A DNA stretch of 15,741 nt from DASUZD01 sp036377055 (GCA_036377055.1 DASUZD010000047.1:1-15741), one strand, 5' to 3'; counted from the first letter of the stretch, positions 6,277-13,348 are shown. Numbers and translations: made by a program. Notes: generated by a model from the sequence alone, not told the origin.

Positions 6277-8165
6277 GCAGCCTTCGGCGTGGCCGTGACC
6301 ATCACGCGGCACGGCGCGTGCTTCAGGACGAAGTCGACCGTCTCGCCGAAGACGCGACCCCCGCGCCGGCCGCCCTTGCGCGGCGCGCCCATGACGATGA
6401 TCTCGCTCCGCCGCCGGTCGGCCTCGTCCACGACGGCGCGGCCCGCGCTCCGCGCGCGGACGAGTCGGCCTGTGACGTCGACCCCGTACTTCTCGCCGAT
6501 CGCACGCGCCTCGTCGAGCTGGTCGTACGCCTGCGACTCCTCGTCCTCGAGCCGAGCGTCGAGCGGAAGCTCGAGCGGCACCTCGATCACCGAGACGGCG
6601 GCGATCGTCGCGCGCCGCTCCGCCGCGAGGCGGCACGCGACGTCCATCGCCTCGTCGGACTCGGGCCCGCCGACCACGGGGACCAGCACGCTCCGGTACT
6701 CGAGCGCGAGCGCGGGCCCGATCGGCAGCGGCAGCCGCACCGTCTCCCGAACGGCGACGTGGATCCTGCGCCGGTAGGCGACGTAAAACGCGATCCCCAG
6801 CACGAGCCACCCGAGCCCCGCCCAGCGCGGCCCCGGCTTCTGCACGACGACGACGATCCAGGCGACGGCGGTCCCGAGCCCGCCGAGGATCGCGAAGACC
6901 GGCCAGTCGACGTCGCCGATGCGGAGGTTCGGCCGCGCGCGGAAGACCAGCTCCTCGCGGCGTCCGCGCACCCGCAGGGCGACGACCGCGGCGTGAGCGA
7001 TCGTGAACGACAGCATCGCGCCGAACGCGTACATGTCCCCGAGGAACGTCGTCTGGCCGGGCAGGAGCACGGCGATCGCGACGATCCCGGCGAAGACGAC
7101 GAGCGAGAGCCACGGCGTCTTGAACTTGGGGTGCAGCCTGCGGAAGACCTCGGGAAGCTGCCGGTAGGTCGACATCGAGTAGGTGATCCGGGACGCGCCG
7201 ATCACGCCGGCGTTCGTCGCGATGAAGAGGATCGTCGCCGCGAGGATGCCGACGTAGATCTTCGCCCCGGAGAGCACGACCCCGGAAAGCCCGAGGTTCT
7301 CGACAAGCCCGAGCACGGGGTCGTTCGCGAACCCGCCGCGCTCCGGCGGCAGCCCGAGCGCGGTGAAGAACCCGTGCGCGCCGTGCTTCACGGGCAGCGC
7401 CGAGAGGGCGATCATCGGCAGGGTGAAGTAGATCGCGAAGACGGCGATCGCGACCCACGTGATCGAGCGCGGGATGTCGCGCGGCGGGTCGCGCGCCTCC
7501 TCGGCCAGGTTCGAGACGGTCTCGATCCCGGTGTAGGCGATCATCGCGATCGGGATCGCGAGGAAGAAGCTCCCCCACGTCGGCGCGACGCCCCAGTGGA
7601 GGTTCGCGTGGAAGACGAGGTGCGGGCTGAAGATCAGCGCGAACCCGATCACCACGAGCAGGAGTTGCGTCGCGAAGTCGACGACCGCCAGGAAGATGTT
7701 GAGCCGCGCGGCCTCCTTGATCCCGACGATGTTCAGCACGACGAGGATCGCGATCACGACCGCGCCGCCGACGATGTCCGCAGGGTTCCGCCTCAGCGGC
7801 TCCCAGAAGATCGAGAGGTAGTGCGGCACGAAGAACGCCGAGATGGCGATCGTGATGACGTAGTTGAGCATCTGAGCCCAGGCCGCGAAGAAGCTCACGA
7901 GCTCGTTGAACGCGTGCCGCGCAAAGCTCGACGAGCCGCCGGCCTCGGGGAAGCGCACCGTCCCCTCCGCGTACGTCGCCGCCGTCGCGGCGAAGATCAG
8001 CCCCGAGATGACGAAGACGAGCGGCGTCAGCCCGAGCGCGACACCCGCGACGAGCCCGAGCGCGTAGTAGATCGACGAGCCGACGTTGCCGTAGGCCGTC
8101 GCGAAGAGAGCCGGCGTGCCGAGGACGCGCTCGAGGCCCGTCTGCTGCCTGCGCCGCCTGGGCAC
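6273..8165 (-). CDS. APC-superfamily permease with C-terminal Usp domain (first copy)
   Basis: A 630-residue transporter with about twelve hydrophobic segments in residues 15-470 and a Usp domain at 491-624 (RSVLVPVVGGPESDEAM, then EIIVMGAPRKGGRRGG). Permease landmarks are FATAYGNVGSSIYYALG at the first helix, YAEGTVRFPEAGGSSSFARHA, and AMIAYTGIETVSNLAEEARDPPRD. The Usp loop has Gly593, Arg596 and Gly607-Glu608 with one extra residue, again not a clean G-x2-G-x9-G-S/T. It is clearly paralogous to the 4027-5922 product, including the LELPLDA stretch in the Usp domain. The start is GTG at 8165, supported by alignment with its paralogue and by TAGAGT ending 6 bp upstream. The TGA overlaps the GTG of the small membrane protein gene. 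Substrate not determinable; amino acid is the default family guess. Confidence 0.88.
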   Translation of the reverse strand: MPRRRRQQTGLERVLGTPALFATAYGNVGSSIYYALGLVAGVALGLTPLVFVISGLIFAATAATYAEGTVRFPEAGGSSSFARHAFNELVSFFAAWAQMLNYVITIAISAFFVPHYLSIFWEPLRRNPADIVGGAVVIAILVVLNIVGIKEAARLNIFLAVVDFATQLLLVVIGFALIFSPHLVFHANLHWGVAPTWGSFFLAIPIAMIAYTGIETVSNLAEEARDPPRDIPRSITWVAIAVFAIYFTLPMIALSALPVKHGAHGFFTALGLPPERGGFANDPVLGLVENLGLSGVVLSGAKIYVGILAATILFIATNAGVIGASRITYSMSTYRQLPEVFRRLHPKFKTPWLSLVVFAGIVAIAVLLPGQTTFLGDMYAFGAMLSFTIAHAAVVALRVRGRREELVFRARPNLRIGDVDWPVFAILGGLGTAVAWIVVVVQKPGPRWAGLGWLVLGIAFYVAYRRRIHVAVRETVRLPLPIGPALALEYRSVLVPVVGGPESDEAMDVACRLAAERRATIAAVSVIEVPLELPLDARLEDEESQAYDQLDEARAIGEKYGVDVTGRLVRARSAGRAVVDEADRRRSEIIVMGAPRKGGRRGGRVFGETVDFVLKHAPCRVMVTATPKAA

Positions 8166-8171
8166 GCGAGG

Positions 8172-8177
8172 ACTCTA
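8172..8177 (-). promoter_or_regulatory. Candidate -10 hexamer TAGAGT of a leaderless promoter
   Basis: TANNNT match ending 6 bp before the GTG at 8165. No Shine-Dalgarno. The proximal palindrome core (8201-8213) starts 23 bp upstream of it. Confidence 0.4.
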
Positions 8178-8200
8178 GTAGCCGAGCCGACCGGAGCGGC

Positions 8201-8257
8201 GGGGACAGTCCCCGCCGTCCGGGCGAGCCAGTGGGGACTGTCCCCACTGGCTCGCCC
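8201..8257. repeat. Palindrome array D: two cores, one inside a perfect 37-bp palindrome
   Basis: GGGGACAGTCCCC at 8201-8213 and GGGGACTGTCCCC at 8233-8245, 32 bp apart. The second core is the centre of a perfect 18-bp inverted repeat (8221-8238 with 8240-8257, one central T). The outer arm ends 2 bp after the stop of the KimA-like gene, so as RNA it would be a strong hairpin that might end that transcript, although there is no T-tract. Confidence 0.9.
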
Positions 8258-8259
8258 GG

Positions 8260-10473
8260 CTAACGGAAGAGCTGGTATGGCACGCTGGTGAGGATCACCC
8301 GCGGCTCGAACAGGAGCAGGCGCTTAACGTAGAGCGCGCGCTGGTTGTGGAGGAGCCGGCTCCAGCCGCGGACGACGATCTCCGGCATCACGGCCGCGAC
8401 GGCCACGTCCGGGTCGGCCGTCAGCCCGCGGAGGTACGCGAGGAGCGGCGTTCCGATGTCGCGGAACGGCGCCTCGACCACCTCGAGCGGCGTCTGGAGG
8501 CCGACGTCTAGCCATTCGCGCTTGATCCGCTCCGACTCCTCCTCGCTGAACGCGAAGAAGACGGCGCGCGTGTCGGGCAGGCCGAGCGTGCGGGCGTAGT
8601 TCAACGCGCGCAGCGTCGCCGCATGGACGCCGGAGACGAAGATCCGGACCGCGACCCGCTTCGGGAGCCCGTCCTGCGTCCCGGCGACGACGGGCACGTT
8701 TGCAACGGCGACGCCGGCCTCGAAGAGCAGCCGCAGCTTGAGCGAGAACGGCACGCGGCGCAGGATCGCCTCGCGGAGCGAGGGCCGCCGGAAGAGCTCC
8801 GGGATCACGACGGTGACGAAGTCGGCCTCGCCGCGCGGCAGCGTCCAGAGGTACTCCATCGCGGCGTCGGCGCGGCTCGTCTCCGGGCTCACGACCTCGA
8901 GCCGGGGGCGCTCACCGACCCGGCTGAACCACCGCGCGCGGATGCCGCTGTCCGTGCGGGGCCCCGGCACGTGGATGGCACGAAAGTCGCGGCCTGCGAC
9001 GAGGCGCGCGTACCAGACCGCTTCGTCCGCCGCCTCGTCGAGCGACTCGACGTAGACGACCGTCGTGTTCGTGGTCTTCTTCGACGCCGCGAGCACGGCG
9101 GCGGTCCCCGCGCGGAGTCGCCGTCCGACGCGCCGATAGTGGCGCCGCACCCCGTAGAACCCGAGCACGAGCAGCGGGATCGCGACGATCACGAGCCACG
9201 CGCCCTGCGCGAACTTCGTCACGATCACTACGCCGTCGACGATCCCGGTCGCCGAAGCGCCGACTGCGTTGATCGTCGCGCTTCGCTTCCAGCCGCGGTC
9301 GCGCCGGCGCAGCCAGTAGCGCACCATCCCCGCCTGCGAGAGCGTGAAGGCCGTGAACACGCCGATCACGTACAGGTGGATCAGCGAGTCGACGCTCGCG
9401 CCGTAGGCCCAGAGCAAGAGCGACGCGGCGGCGGTCAGGACGAGGATCCCGTTCGAGAAGACGAGCCGGTCGCCCAGGTTCGTGAATTGGCGGGCGAAGT
9501 AGCCGTCGCGCGCGAGCAGTGCCGCGAGCCGCGGGAAGCCCTGGAAGGACGTGTTCGCGGCGAGGACGAGCACGAGCAGGGTCAGGCCCTGGACGGCGTA
9601 GAACATGAACGCGCCGGCCGAGCCGGCCGGGAAGGTGGCGCGGGCGATCTGCGACACGACGGAGACCGTCTCGCTCGGGCGCGCGTGCATGCGGACGGCG
9701 AGGAACGAGACGCCGACGAAGAGGGCGATCGCGATCGCACCGAGGACGCCGAGGGTCTTCGCCGCGTTCCGGCCTTGCGGATGGCGGAACGCGTTCACGC
9801 CGTTCGCGATCGCCTCGACGCCGGTGAGCGCGGTCGAGCCGGACGAGAACGCGCGCAGGAGGACGAAGAGCGTCACGGCGCTTGCGCCGGTGGCAAGCGG
9901 GTGCGGCGTCGTCGCGGTCGGGCACGAACCGTCGGCGCAGCGCGCGAGTCCGGTGCCGACGAGGGCGAACATCGCCGTGACGAAGGCGTAAGTGGGCAGC
10001 GCGAAGAGGAGGCCGGACTCCCGGACGCCGCGGAGGTTCGCGAGCGCGATCACGGCGACGCACGCGAGCGAGAGCGCGACCTTGTGCGGCGCGAGCGCGG
10101 GCGCGATCGAGGTGACGGCGAAGATGCCTGCCGCGACCGAGACTGCGACCGTCAGGACGTAGTCCGTCAGCAGCGCGGCGGCGGCGACGAGGCTCGGCAG
10201 CGCGCCGAGGTTGTCCTTCGCGACGACGTACGCGCCGCCGCTCGTCTCGTACGCCCTGACCGTCTGGCGGTACGAGAGCACGACGATCGCGAGCAGTGCC
10301 GCGATCCCGAGGGAAAGCGGGAACACGAGATGGGCCGCCGAGGCAGAGACGGCGACGAGCACGACCAGCGCCGACTCCGTCGCGTACGCCACCGACGAGA
10401 GCGGGTCGGACGCGAAGATCGGGAGCGCCAGCGTCTTCGGGAGAAGCGTGTCCTCGAGCTCGGCCGTCGCCAT
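8260..10473 (-). CDS. kimA: KimA-family (KUP/APC) K+ importer
   Basis: Clear homologue of Bacillus subtilis KimA (YdaO), an H+-coupled K+ symporter of the inner membrane. From memory of KimA the alignment is gapless over the first 120 residues. Numbered from ATG 10473, the residues matching the KimA K+ site are present: Asp23 and Tyr30 (SDPLSSVAYATE), Thr108 and Ser112 (DYVLTVAVSVAAG), and the Thr of STALTGVEAIANG. About twelve helices are followed by a cytoplasmic half (from about 455) ending LLHNQRALYVKRLLLFEP, then TSVPYQLFR, matching the end of KimA. At 737 residues it is longer than KimA (about 607). The start is uncertain: homology to KimA runs upstream through SLKRIVVGRP, where only GTG 10488 or a CTG is available, and a palindrome array sits there. 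K+ uptake fits the adjacent Kdp-type regulators. Confidence 0.87.
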   Translation of the reverse strand: MATAELEDTLLPKTLALPIFASDPLSSVAYATESALVVLVAVSASAAHLVFPLSLGIAALLAIVVLSYRQTVRAYETSGGAYVVAKDNLGALPSLVAAAALLTDYVLTVAVSVAAGIFAVTSIAPALAPHKVALSLACVAVIALANLRGVRESGLLFALPTYAFVTAMFALVGTGLARCADGSCPTATTPHPLATGASAVTLFVLLRAFSSGSTALTGVEAIANGVNAFRHPQGRNAAKTLGVLGAIAIALFVGVSFLAVRMHARPSETVSVVSQIARATFPAGSAGAFMFYAVQGLTLLVLVLAANTSFQGFPRLAALLARDGYFARQFTNLGDRLVFSNGILVLTAAASLLLWAYGASVDSLIHLYVIGVFTAFTLSQAGMVRYWLRRRDRGWKRSATINAVGASATGIVDGVVIVTKFAQGAWLVIVAIPLLVLGFYGVRRHYRRVGRRLRAGTAAVLAASKKTTNTTVVYVESLDEAADEAVWYARLVAGRDFRAIHVPGPRTDSGIRARWFSRVGERPRLEVVSPETSRADAAMEYLWTLPRGEADFVTVVIPELFRRPSLREAILRRVPFSLKLRLLFEAGVAVANVPVVAGTQDGLPKRVAVRIFVSGVHAATLRALNYARTLGLPDTRAVFFAFSEEESERIKREWLDVGLQTPLEVVEAPFRDIGTPLLAYLRGLTADPDVAVAAVMPEIVVRGWSRLLHNQRALYVKRLLLFEPRVILTSVPYQLFR

Positions 10474-10528
10474 CGGTCTGCCGACCACGATCCGCTTGAG
10501 CGACTCGGCGCGCCCGCCGGGTCCCCGC

Positions 10529-10587
10529 GGGGACAGACCCCGCTGTCGCCGCCCGTCCTGGCTCGCCGGGCCAGTGGGGACTGTCCC
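10529..10587. repeat. Palindrome array B: two cores 47 bp apart upstream of kimA
   Basis: GGGGACAGACCCC at 10529-10541 and GGGGACTGTCCC at 10576-10587 (last C lost). The bases before the second core, GGCTCGCCGGGCCAGT, resemble those flanking the second core of array D, so the arrays share flanks as well as cores. The array lies directly before the region where KimA homology begins. Confidence 0.85.
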
Positions 10588-10607
10588 TGTGGTTTCGCGC
10601 GGACGCG

Positions 10608-11204
10608 TCACGCGCGCGGCTCGAGCGCCGCGATCGTCCGCGCGAGCGCCTGCGGCAGCGAGTCGGCGCGGCCGCGGTCGTAGAGAGGGCTCGTCGCGTC
10701 GCGAAGAAGCCACTCCGTCATCAGCACCCCGCGCGCCTCGACCGGCGCTCCGAGGTCGGCGAGCCGCGCGCGCAGCCGATGGATCAGGTCGATTTGCCCG
10801 CGAGCGACGACGCGGTTGAGCGGCGACGCGCCGGGGAGCTTCGCAGGGTCGAGGTCGCGGAGCAGCCGGTCGACACCGGCCGCAACCGAGAGGCGATGCG
10901 CGTCCCCCGTCAGCTCGTCCGCGCGCCACGCGACGAGCGCCGAGCGGTGGGCCGGGGCGATCCCGCGCAGGAGCGCCCGGTCGGCCTGCTGACGGAGCAG
11001 GCGAAGCTCGTGCTCGGCGCGGCCCCCGCGCACCGCTGCCGCGAGCAGGAAAAGGCCGCCGGTCGCGGCTCCCGCAGCCCAGGGGACGTCGGGCGCCGCC
11101 GCGAGCGCCAAGCCGGCGAGGCAGAGCAGGAGGAACGGCAGCGCGGATCGCAGCGGGCGCGGGACGTCCGCGGCGCGGGGGCGAGCGGAAGCGTAGGCGG
11201 CCAC
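10608..11204 (-). CDS. Unrecognised 198-residue protein with N-terminal helical hairpin
   Basis: I do not recognise this family. The start is GTG at 11204; a GGAGG lies there but only one base from the codon, too close to act as a ribosome site, while TACGGT ends 6 bp upstream. Two hydrophobic segments, about residues 22-37 and 41-59 (ALPFLLLCLAGLALAAA and GAATGGLFLLAAAV), are followed by a soluble, Arg- and Leu-rich helical part: AEHELRLLRQQADRALLRG (about 63-81), ADELTGDAHRLSVAAGVDRLL, and VEARGVLMTEWLLRDATSPLY near the end. It looks like a membrane anchor with a cytoplasmic alpha-helical domain. It sits between the KdpE-like regulator (67 bp away) and kimA, so a role in K+ or envelope stress is possible. 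Not a shadow ORF: both flanking gaps fit it and codon bias is normal. Confidence 0.7.
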   Translation of the reverse strand: MAAYASARPRAADVPRPLRSALPFLLLCLAGLALAAAPDVPWAAGAATGGLFLLAAAVRGGRAEHELRLLRQQADRALLRGIAPAHRSALVAWRADELTGDAHRLSVAAGVDRLLRDLDPAKLPGASPLNRVVARGQIDLIHRLRARLADLGAPVEARGVLMTEWLLRDATSPLYDRGRADSLPQALARTIAALEPRA

Positions 11205-11210
11205 GCCTCC

Positions 11211-11216
11211 ACCGTA
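11211..11216 (-). promoter_or_regulatory. Candidate -10 hexamer TACGGT of a leaderless promoter
   Basis: TANNNT match ending 6 bp before the GTG at 11204. The TTGAGC of the nearer direct repeat (11238-11243) is a -35 look-alike but the spacing of 21 bp is long. Confidence 0.38.
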
Positions 11217-11236
11217 GGTCCGAGTCGCTCAGACGG

Positions 11237-11266
11237 GGCTCAAGACTCGCGCCCCGAGGCTCAAGA
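11237..11266 (-). promoter_or_regulatory. Two TCTTGAGCC direct repeats, 21 bp apart
   Basis: On the minus strand the 9-mer TCTTGAGCC occurs at 11258-11266 and 11237-11245, start to start 21 bp, about two DNA turns, upstream of the 198-residue gene and just after the KdpE-like gene. Tandem same-face repeats like this are typical binding sites for OmpR/PhoB-class regulators, so it is a candidate site for the neighbouring regulator. CGGGGC/GCCCCG (11234-11239, 11251-11256) could also form a short stem after the regulator gene. Confidence 0.35.
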
Positions 11267-11271
11267 TGGTC

Positions 11272-11961
11272 TCAACGCGAGTCGGGGTAGACCAAGCGGT
11301 ATCCCGCGCCGGGTTCCGTCAGCAGGTAGCGCGGCCGCGCCGGGTCGGGCTCGAGCTTGCGGCGGAGCTGCGAGACGTAGACGTGCAGGTAGTGCGACTC
11401 GACCTGGTACGCAGGCCCCCAGACCTCGCGGAGGATCGTCCGGTGGGTCAGCAGCTTGCCCTCGTTTCGCGCCAGCAGGCGGAGGAGGTCGAACTCGTTG
11501 GGCGTGAGCTGCACCGGGCGGCCTGCGACGGTCACGAGGCGCTTCTCGAGGTCGACCCGGATCTCCCCCACCTCCAGCACCGGCTCGCCCGACGGGGTGA
11601 CACGGCGCATCGCCGCGCGCAGGCGCGCGAGCAGCTCGTCCATCCCGAACGGCTTCGTGACGTAGTCGTCGGCTCCGGCGTCGAGGGCCGCGACCTTCTC
11701 GGCCTCCTCCCCAACGGCCGAGAGCACGATCACGGGCACGTCGCTCCAGGCGCGGACCTCGCGGCACACGTCCGTTCCGCGCCCGTCCGGCAGGAGCAGG
11801 TCGAGGATGATCGCTTCGGGCCGGCGCGAGGCCGCGGTGCTCATCGCGTCTTCGGCAGTGGCAGCGGTGAAGACCTCGTAGCCCGCGCCGCGCAGGTTCG
11901 TCTCGAGGGCCCGCAAGATCTGCGGCTCGTCGTCGACGACGAGGATCCGCTGGCCGCTCAC
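11272..11961 (-). CDS. kdpE: KdpE-like OmpR-family response regulator
   Basis: A 229-residue two-domain regulator. The receiver domain (1-115) has the acidic pair Asp10/Asp11, the phosphorylation site Asp54 in AIILDLLLPDGRG, Ser81 and Lys103 in DDYVTKPFG. The winged-helix DNA-binding domain (about 130-225) includes QLTPNEFDLLRLLARNEGK, LREVWGP, ESHYLHVYVSQLRRKLEPD and LLTEPGAGYR. The combination RQWS/RAWS-VPVIVLSA, SHYL-IY and DPARPR-TE-G-GYR is specific to KdpE, which in E. coli turns on the Kdp K+ ATPase at low K+ or high osmolarity. The start is GTG 11961, forming a GTGA overlap with the kinase stop; an upstream ATG at 12036 would add a basic tail inside the kinase gene and is unlikely. 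No kdpFABC genes are in view, so its targets may be the transport genes that follow. Confidence 0.9.
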   Translation of the reverse strand: MSGQRILVVDDEPQILRALETNLRGAGYEVFTAATAEDAMSTAASRRPEAIILDLLLPDGRGTDVCREVRAWSDVPVIVLSAVGEEAEKVAALDAGADDYVTKPFGMDELLARLRAAMRRVTPSGEPVLEVGEIRVDLEKRLVTVAGRPVQLTPNEFDLLRLLARNEGKLLTHRTILREVWGPAYQVESHYLHVYVSQLRRKLEPDPARPRYLLTEPGAGYRLVYPDSR

Positions 11962-13334
11962 AGCGGAGCCGGCGCGCGCTCGGCGGCGGGCAGCGCGACG
12001 ACCAGGTGAGCGCCCCGTTCGGCCGGCTCGGCCCACACTCGGCCGCCATTCGCCTGCGCGAACCCGCGCGCGATCGCGAGGCCGAGGCCGGCGCCGCGAG
12101 CGCCTGATCCTGGGGCCCGGTGGAACGGCTCGAAGATCCGGTCGCGCTCCGCAGGCGCGATCCCAGGCCCCGCGTCGATTACGTGCAGGCGGACCTCGCC
12201 GTCGGCTCCGTCGACAGACACGCGAACCGGAGCGGCGGGCGCCGAGTACTTGAGCGCGTTCTCGATCAGGTTGACGAGCACGCGCTCGATCTGCGCGGCG
12301 TCGACCCGCACGGGCGGCATGTCGTCCTCGAGCTCGACCGTCACGCGCGCATCGGCTTCCGAGAGCTCGCCGAGCGCCTGTGCGAGCAGCTCCTCCGCGG
12401 GCCAGAGCTCGGGGCGCGGTTGGGCGGCGCCCGCCTGGAGGCGCGAGAGGTCGAGGAGGTTTTCGACCAGGCGCGCCAGCCGGGCCGCCTCCTCACGGAT
12501 GGTCGTGAGCAGCGCGCGCCGGTCCTCGTCGCCGAGCTTGAGCGTCGCGTTCTCGAGCCCGCTCGCGGCGGCGTCGATCGCGGTCAGCGGCGAGCGAAGG
12601 TCGTGGGAGACGGCACGAAGGAGCGCCGTCTTCGCTGCGTCGCTCCGCCGCAGCGTCTCCGCCTCGAGGGCCTCCCGCTGGAGCTCTTCCTTGTCGACTG
12701 CCGCGGCGACGAGCGACGCGAGCGCCGGGAAGAGCCGCTCGCTGGCGGCGCGATCGGGATCGCGCCCCGACGGCACGACGACGGCGCCGAGTTGGCGTCC
12801 GCCCACGCGCAGCGGGTGCGCGCGGTCGTTCGACGAACCGAGCTCGACGTGCGCCGAGACGACGCCCAGCACGTCCGCGAGCGGCGCAGCCAGCCGCTCC
12901 AGCTCCGTCTCGACGTCCCCCCCGCGCAGGAGCGCGTCGGCCGCGCGGGCGAGGAGCGCCGACTCGCGCTCGCGTTGCTCGGCCTCGGCCGCGCGGCGGC
13001 GCGCGCGCGCCGCGAGCTCGCTGACCACCACCGCGGTCACGAGGTAGACGGCGAGCGCGAACCAGTTCTCGCTGTCGCGGAGCGCGAACGTGTGGGTCGG
13101 CGGGAGGAAGAAGAAGTTGAACGCGAGCATGCTCGCCACGGACACGGGCACCGCGTAGACGAGTCCCCAAGCGACGGCTACCGGCAGCACGGCGAACACG
13201 TAGAGCACGCCGAGGCTGAGCACCGGCACGTACGGCTTCGCAATCGCGATCGCCGCGGTGACGAGCGCGACGGCGCCGGCACTCGCGAACGCCGCCACGA
13301 TCGCCTCGCCAAGCTCGGTTCGCCTCGACCTCAT
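11958..13334 (-). CDS. kdpD: Short KdpD-like sensor histidine kinase (DUF4118, GAF-like, HisKA, HATPase)
   Basis: A 458-residue kinase. Residues 12-108 hold the KdpD-type DUF4118 membrane block (four short helices, with NFFFLPPTHTF in the loop as in KdpD). Residues about 125-215 resemble a GAF domain, then HisKA with His244 in AVSHDLRSPLTAI, and a HATPase domain with the N box NLIENALKYS (355-364), DAGPGIAP (387-394), FEPFHR and GAGLGLAIA (414-422). Full KdpD has about 890 residues because an N-terminal KdpD domain and a Usp domain precede the membrane block; both are absent here. It should autophosphorylate His244 and pass phosphate to Asp54 of the coupled regulator. I chose ATG 13334; the frame stays open to 13502 through the repeat array, giving 16-residue repeats that are not protein-like. 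TAGCCT ends 8 bp upstream. Confidence 0.9.
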   Translation of the reverse strand: MRSRRTELGEAIVAAFASAGAVALVTAAIAIAKPYVPVLSLGVLYVFAVLPVAVAWGLVYAVPVSVASMLAFNFFFLPPTHTFALRDSENWFALAVYLVTAVVVSELAARARRRAAEAEQRERESALLARAADALLRGGDVETELERLAAPLADVLGVVSAHVELGSSNDRAHPLRVGGRQLGAVVVPSGRDPDRAASERLFPALASLVAAAVDKEELQREALEAETLRRSDAAKTALLRAVSHDLRSPLTAIDAAASGLENATLKLGDEDRRALLTTIREEAARLARLVENLLDLSRLQAGAAQPRPELWPAEELLAQALGELSEADARVTVELEDDMPPVRVDAAQIERVLVNLIENALKYSAPAAPVRVSVDGADGEVRLHVIDAGPGIAPAERDRIFEPFHRAPGSGARGAGLGLAIARGFAQANGGRVWAEPAERGAHLVVALPAAERAPAPL

Positions 13335-13342
13335 GCACCGAA

Positions 13343-13348
13343 AGGCTA
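13343..13348 (-). promoter_or_regulatory. Candidate -10 hexamer TAGCCT before the kinase gene
   Basis: TANNNT match ending 8 bp before the ATG at 13334. The nearest palindrome core begins exactly 17 bp upstream, the position of a -35 element, so a protein bound to the core would block or replace -35 contact. Confidence 0.4.

Noticed and set aside
6103..8247. 714-residue minus-strand ORF overlapping the first APC-Usp gene
   Set aside because: Most of it is a shadow frame rich in Arg, Ala and Asp. Only its last 57 codons after the permease stop look like a real protein, and they have their own GTG start.
10474..10607. c-di-AMP (ydaO-type) riboswitch before kimA
   Set aside because: Bacillus kimA has one, but the gap here is mostly palindrome array and lacks room and recognisable conserved elements for that RNA.
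10474..10929. 889-residue version of the KimA-like protein
   Set aside because: The extra residues overlap the repeat array and the coding region of the 198-residue gene and look like frame-shadow peptide (Arg/Ala-rich, no family features). Only about a dozen residues before 10473 show KimA homology.
11205..11271. E. coli-type KdpE operator
   Set aside because: The E. coli site is T-rich, and nothing like it is visible here; only the TCTTGAGCC repeats are offered, as a separate hypothesis.
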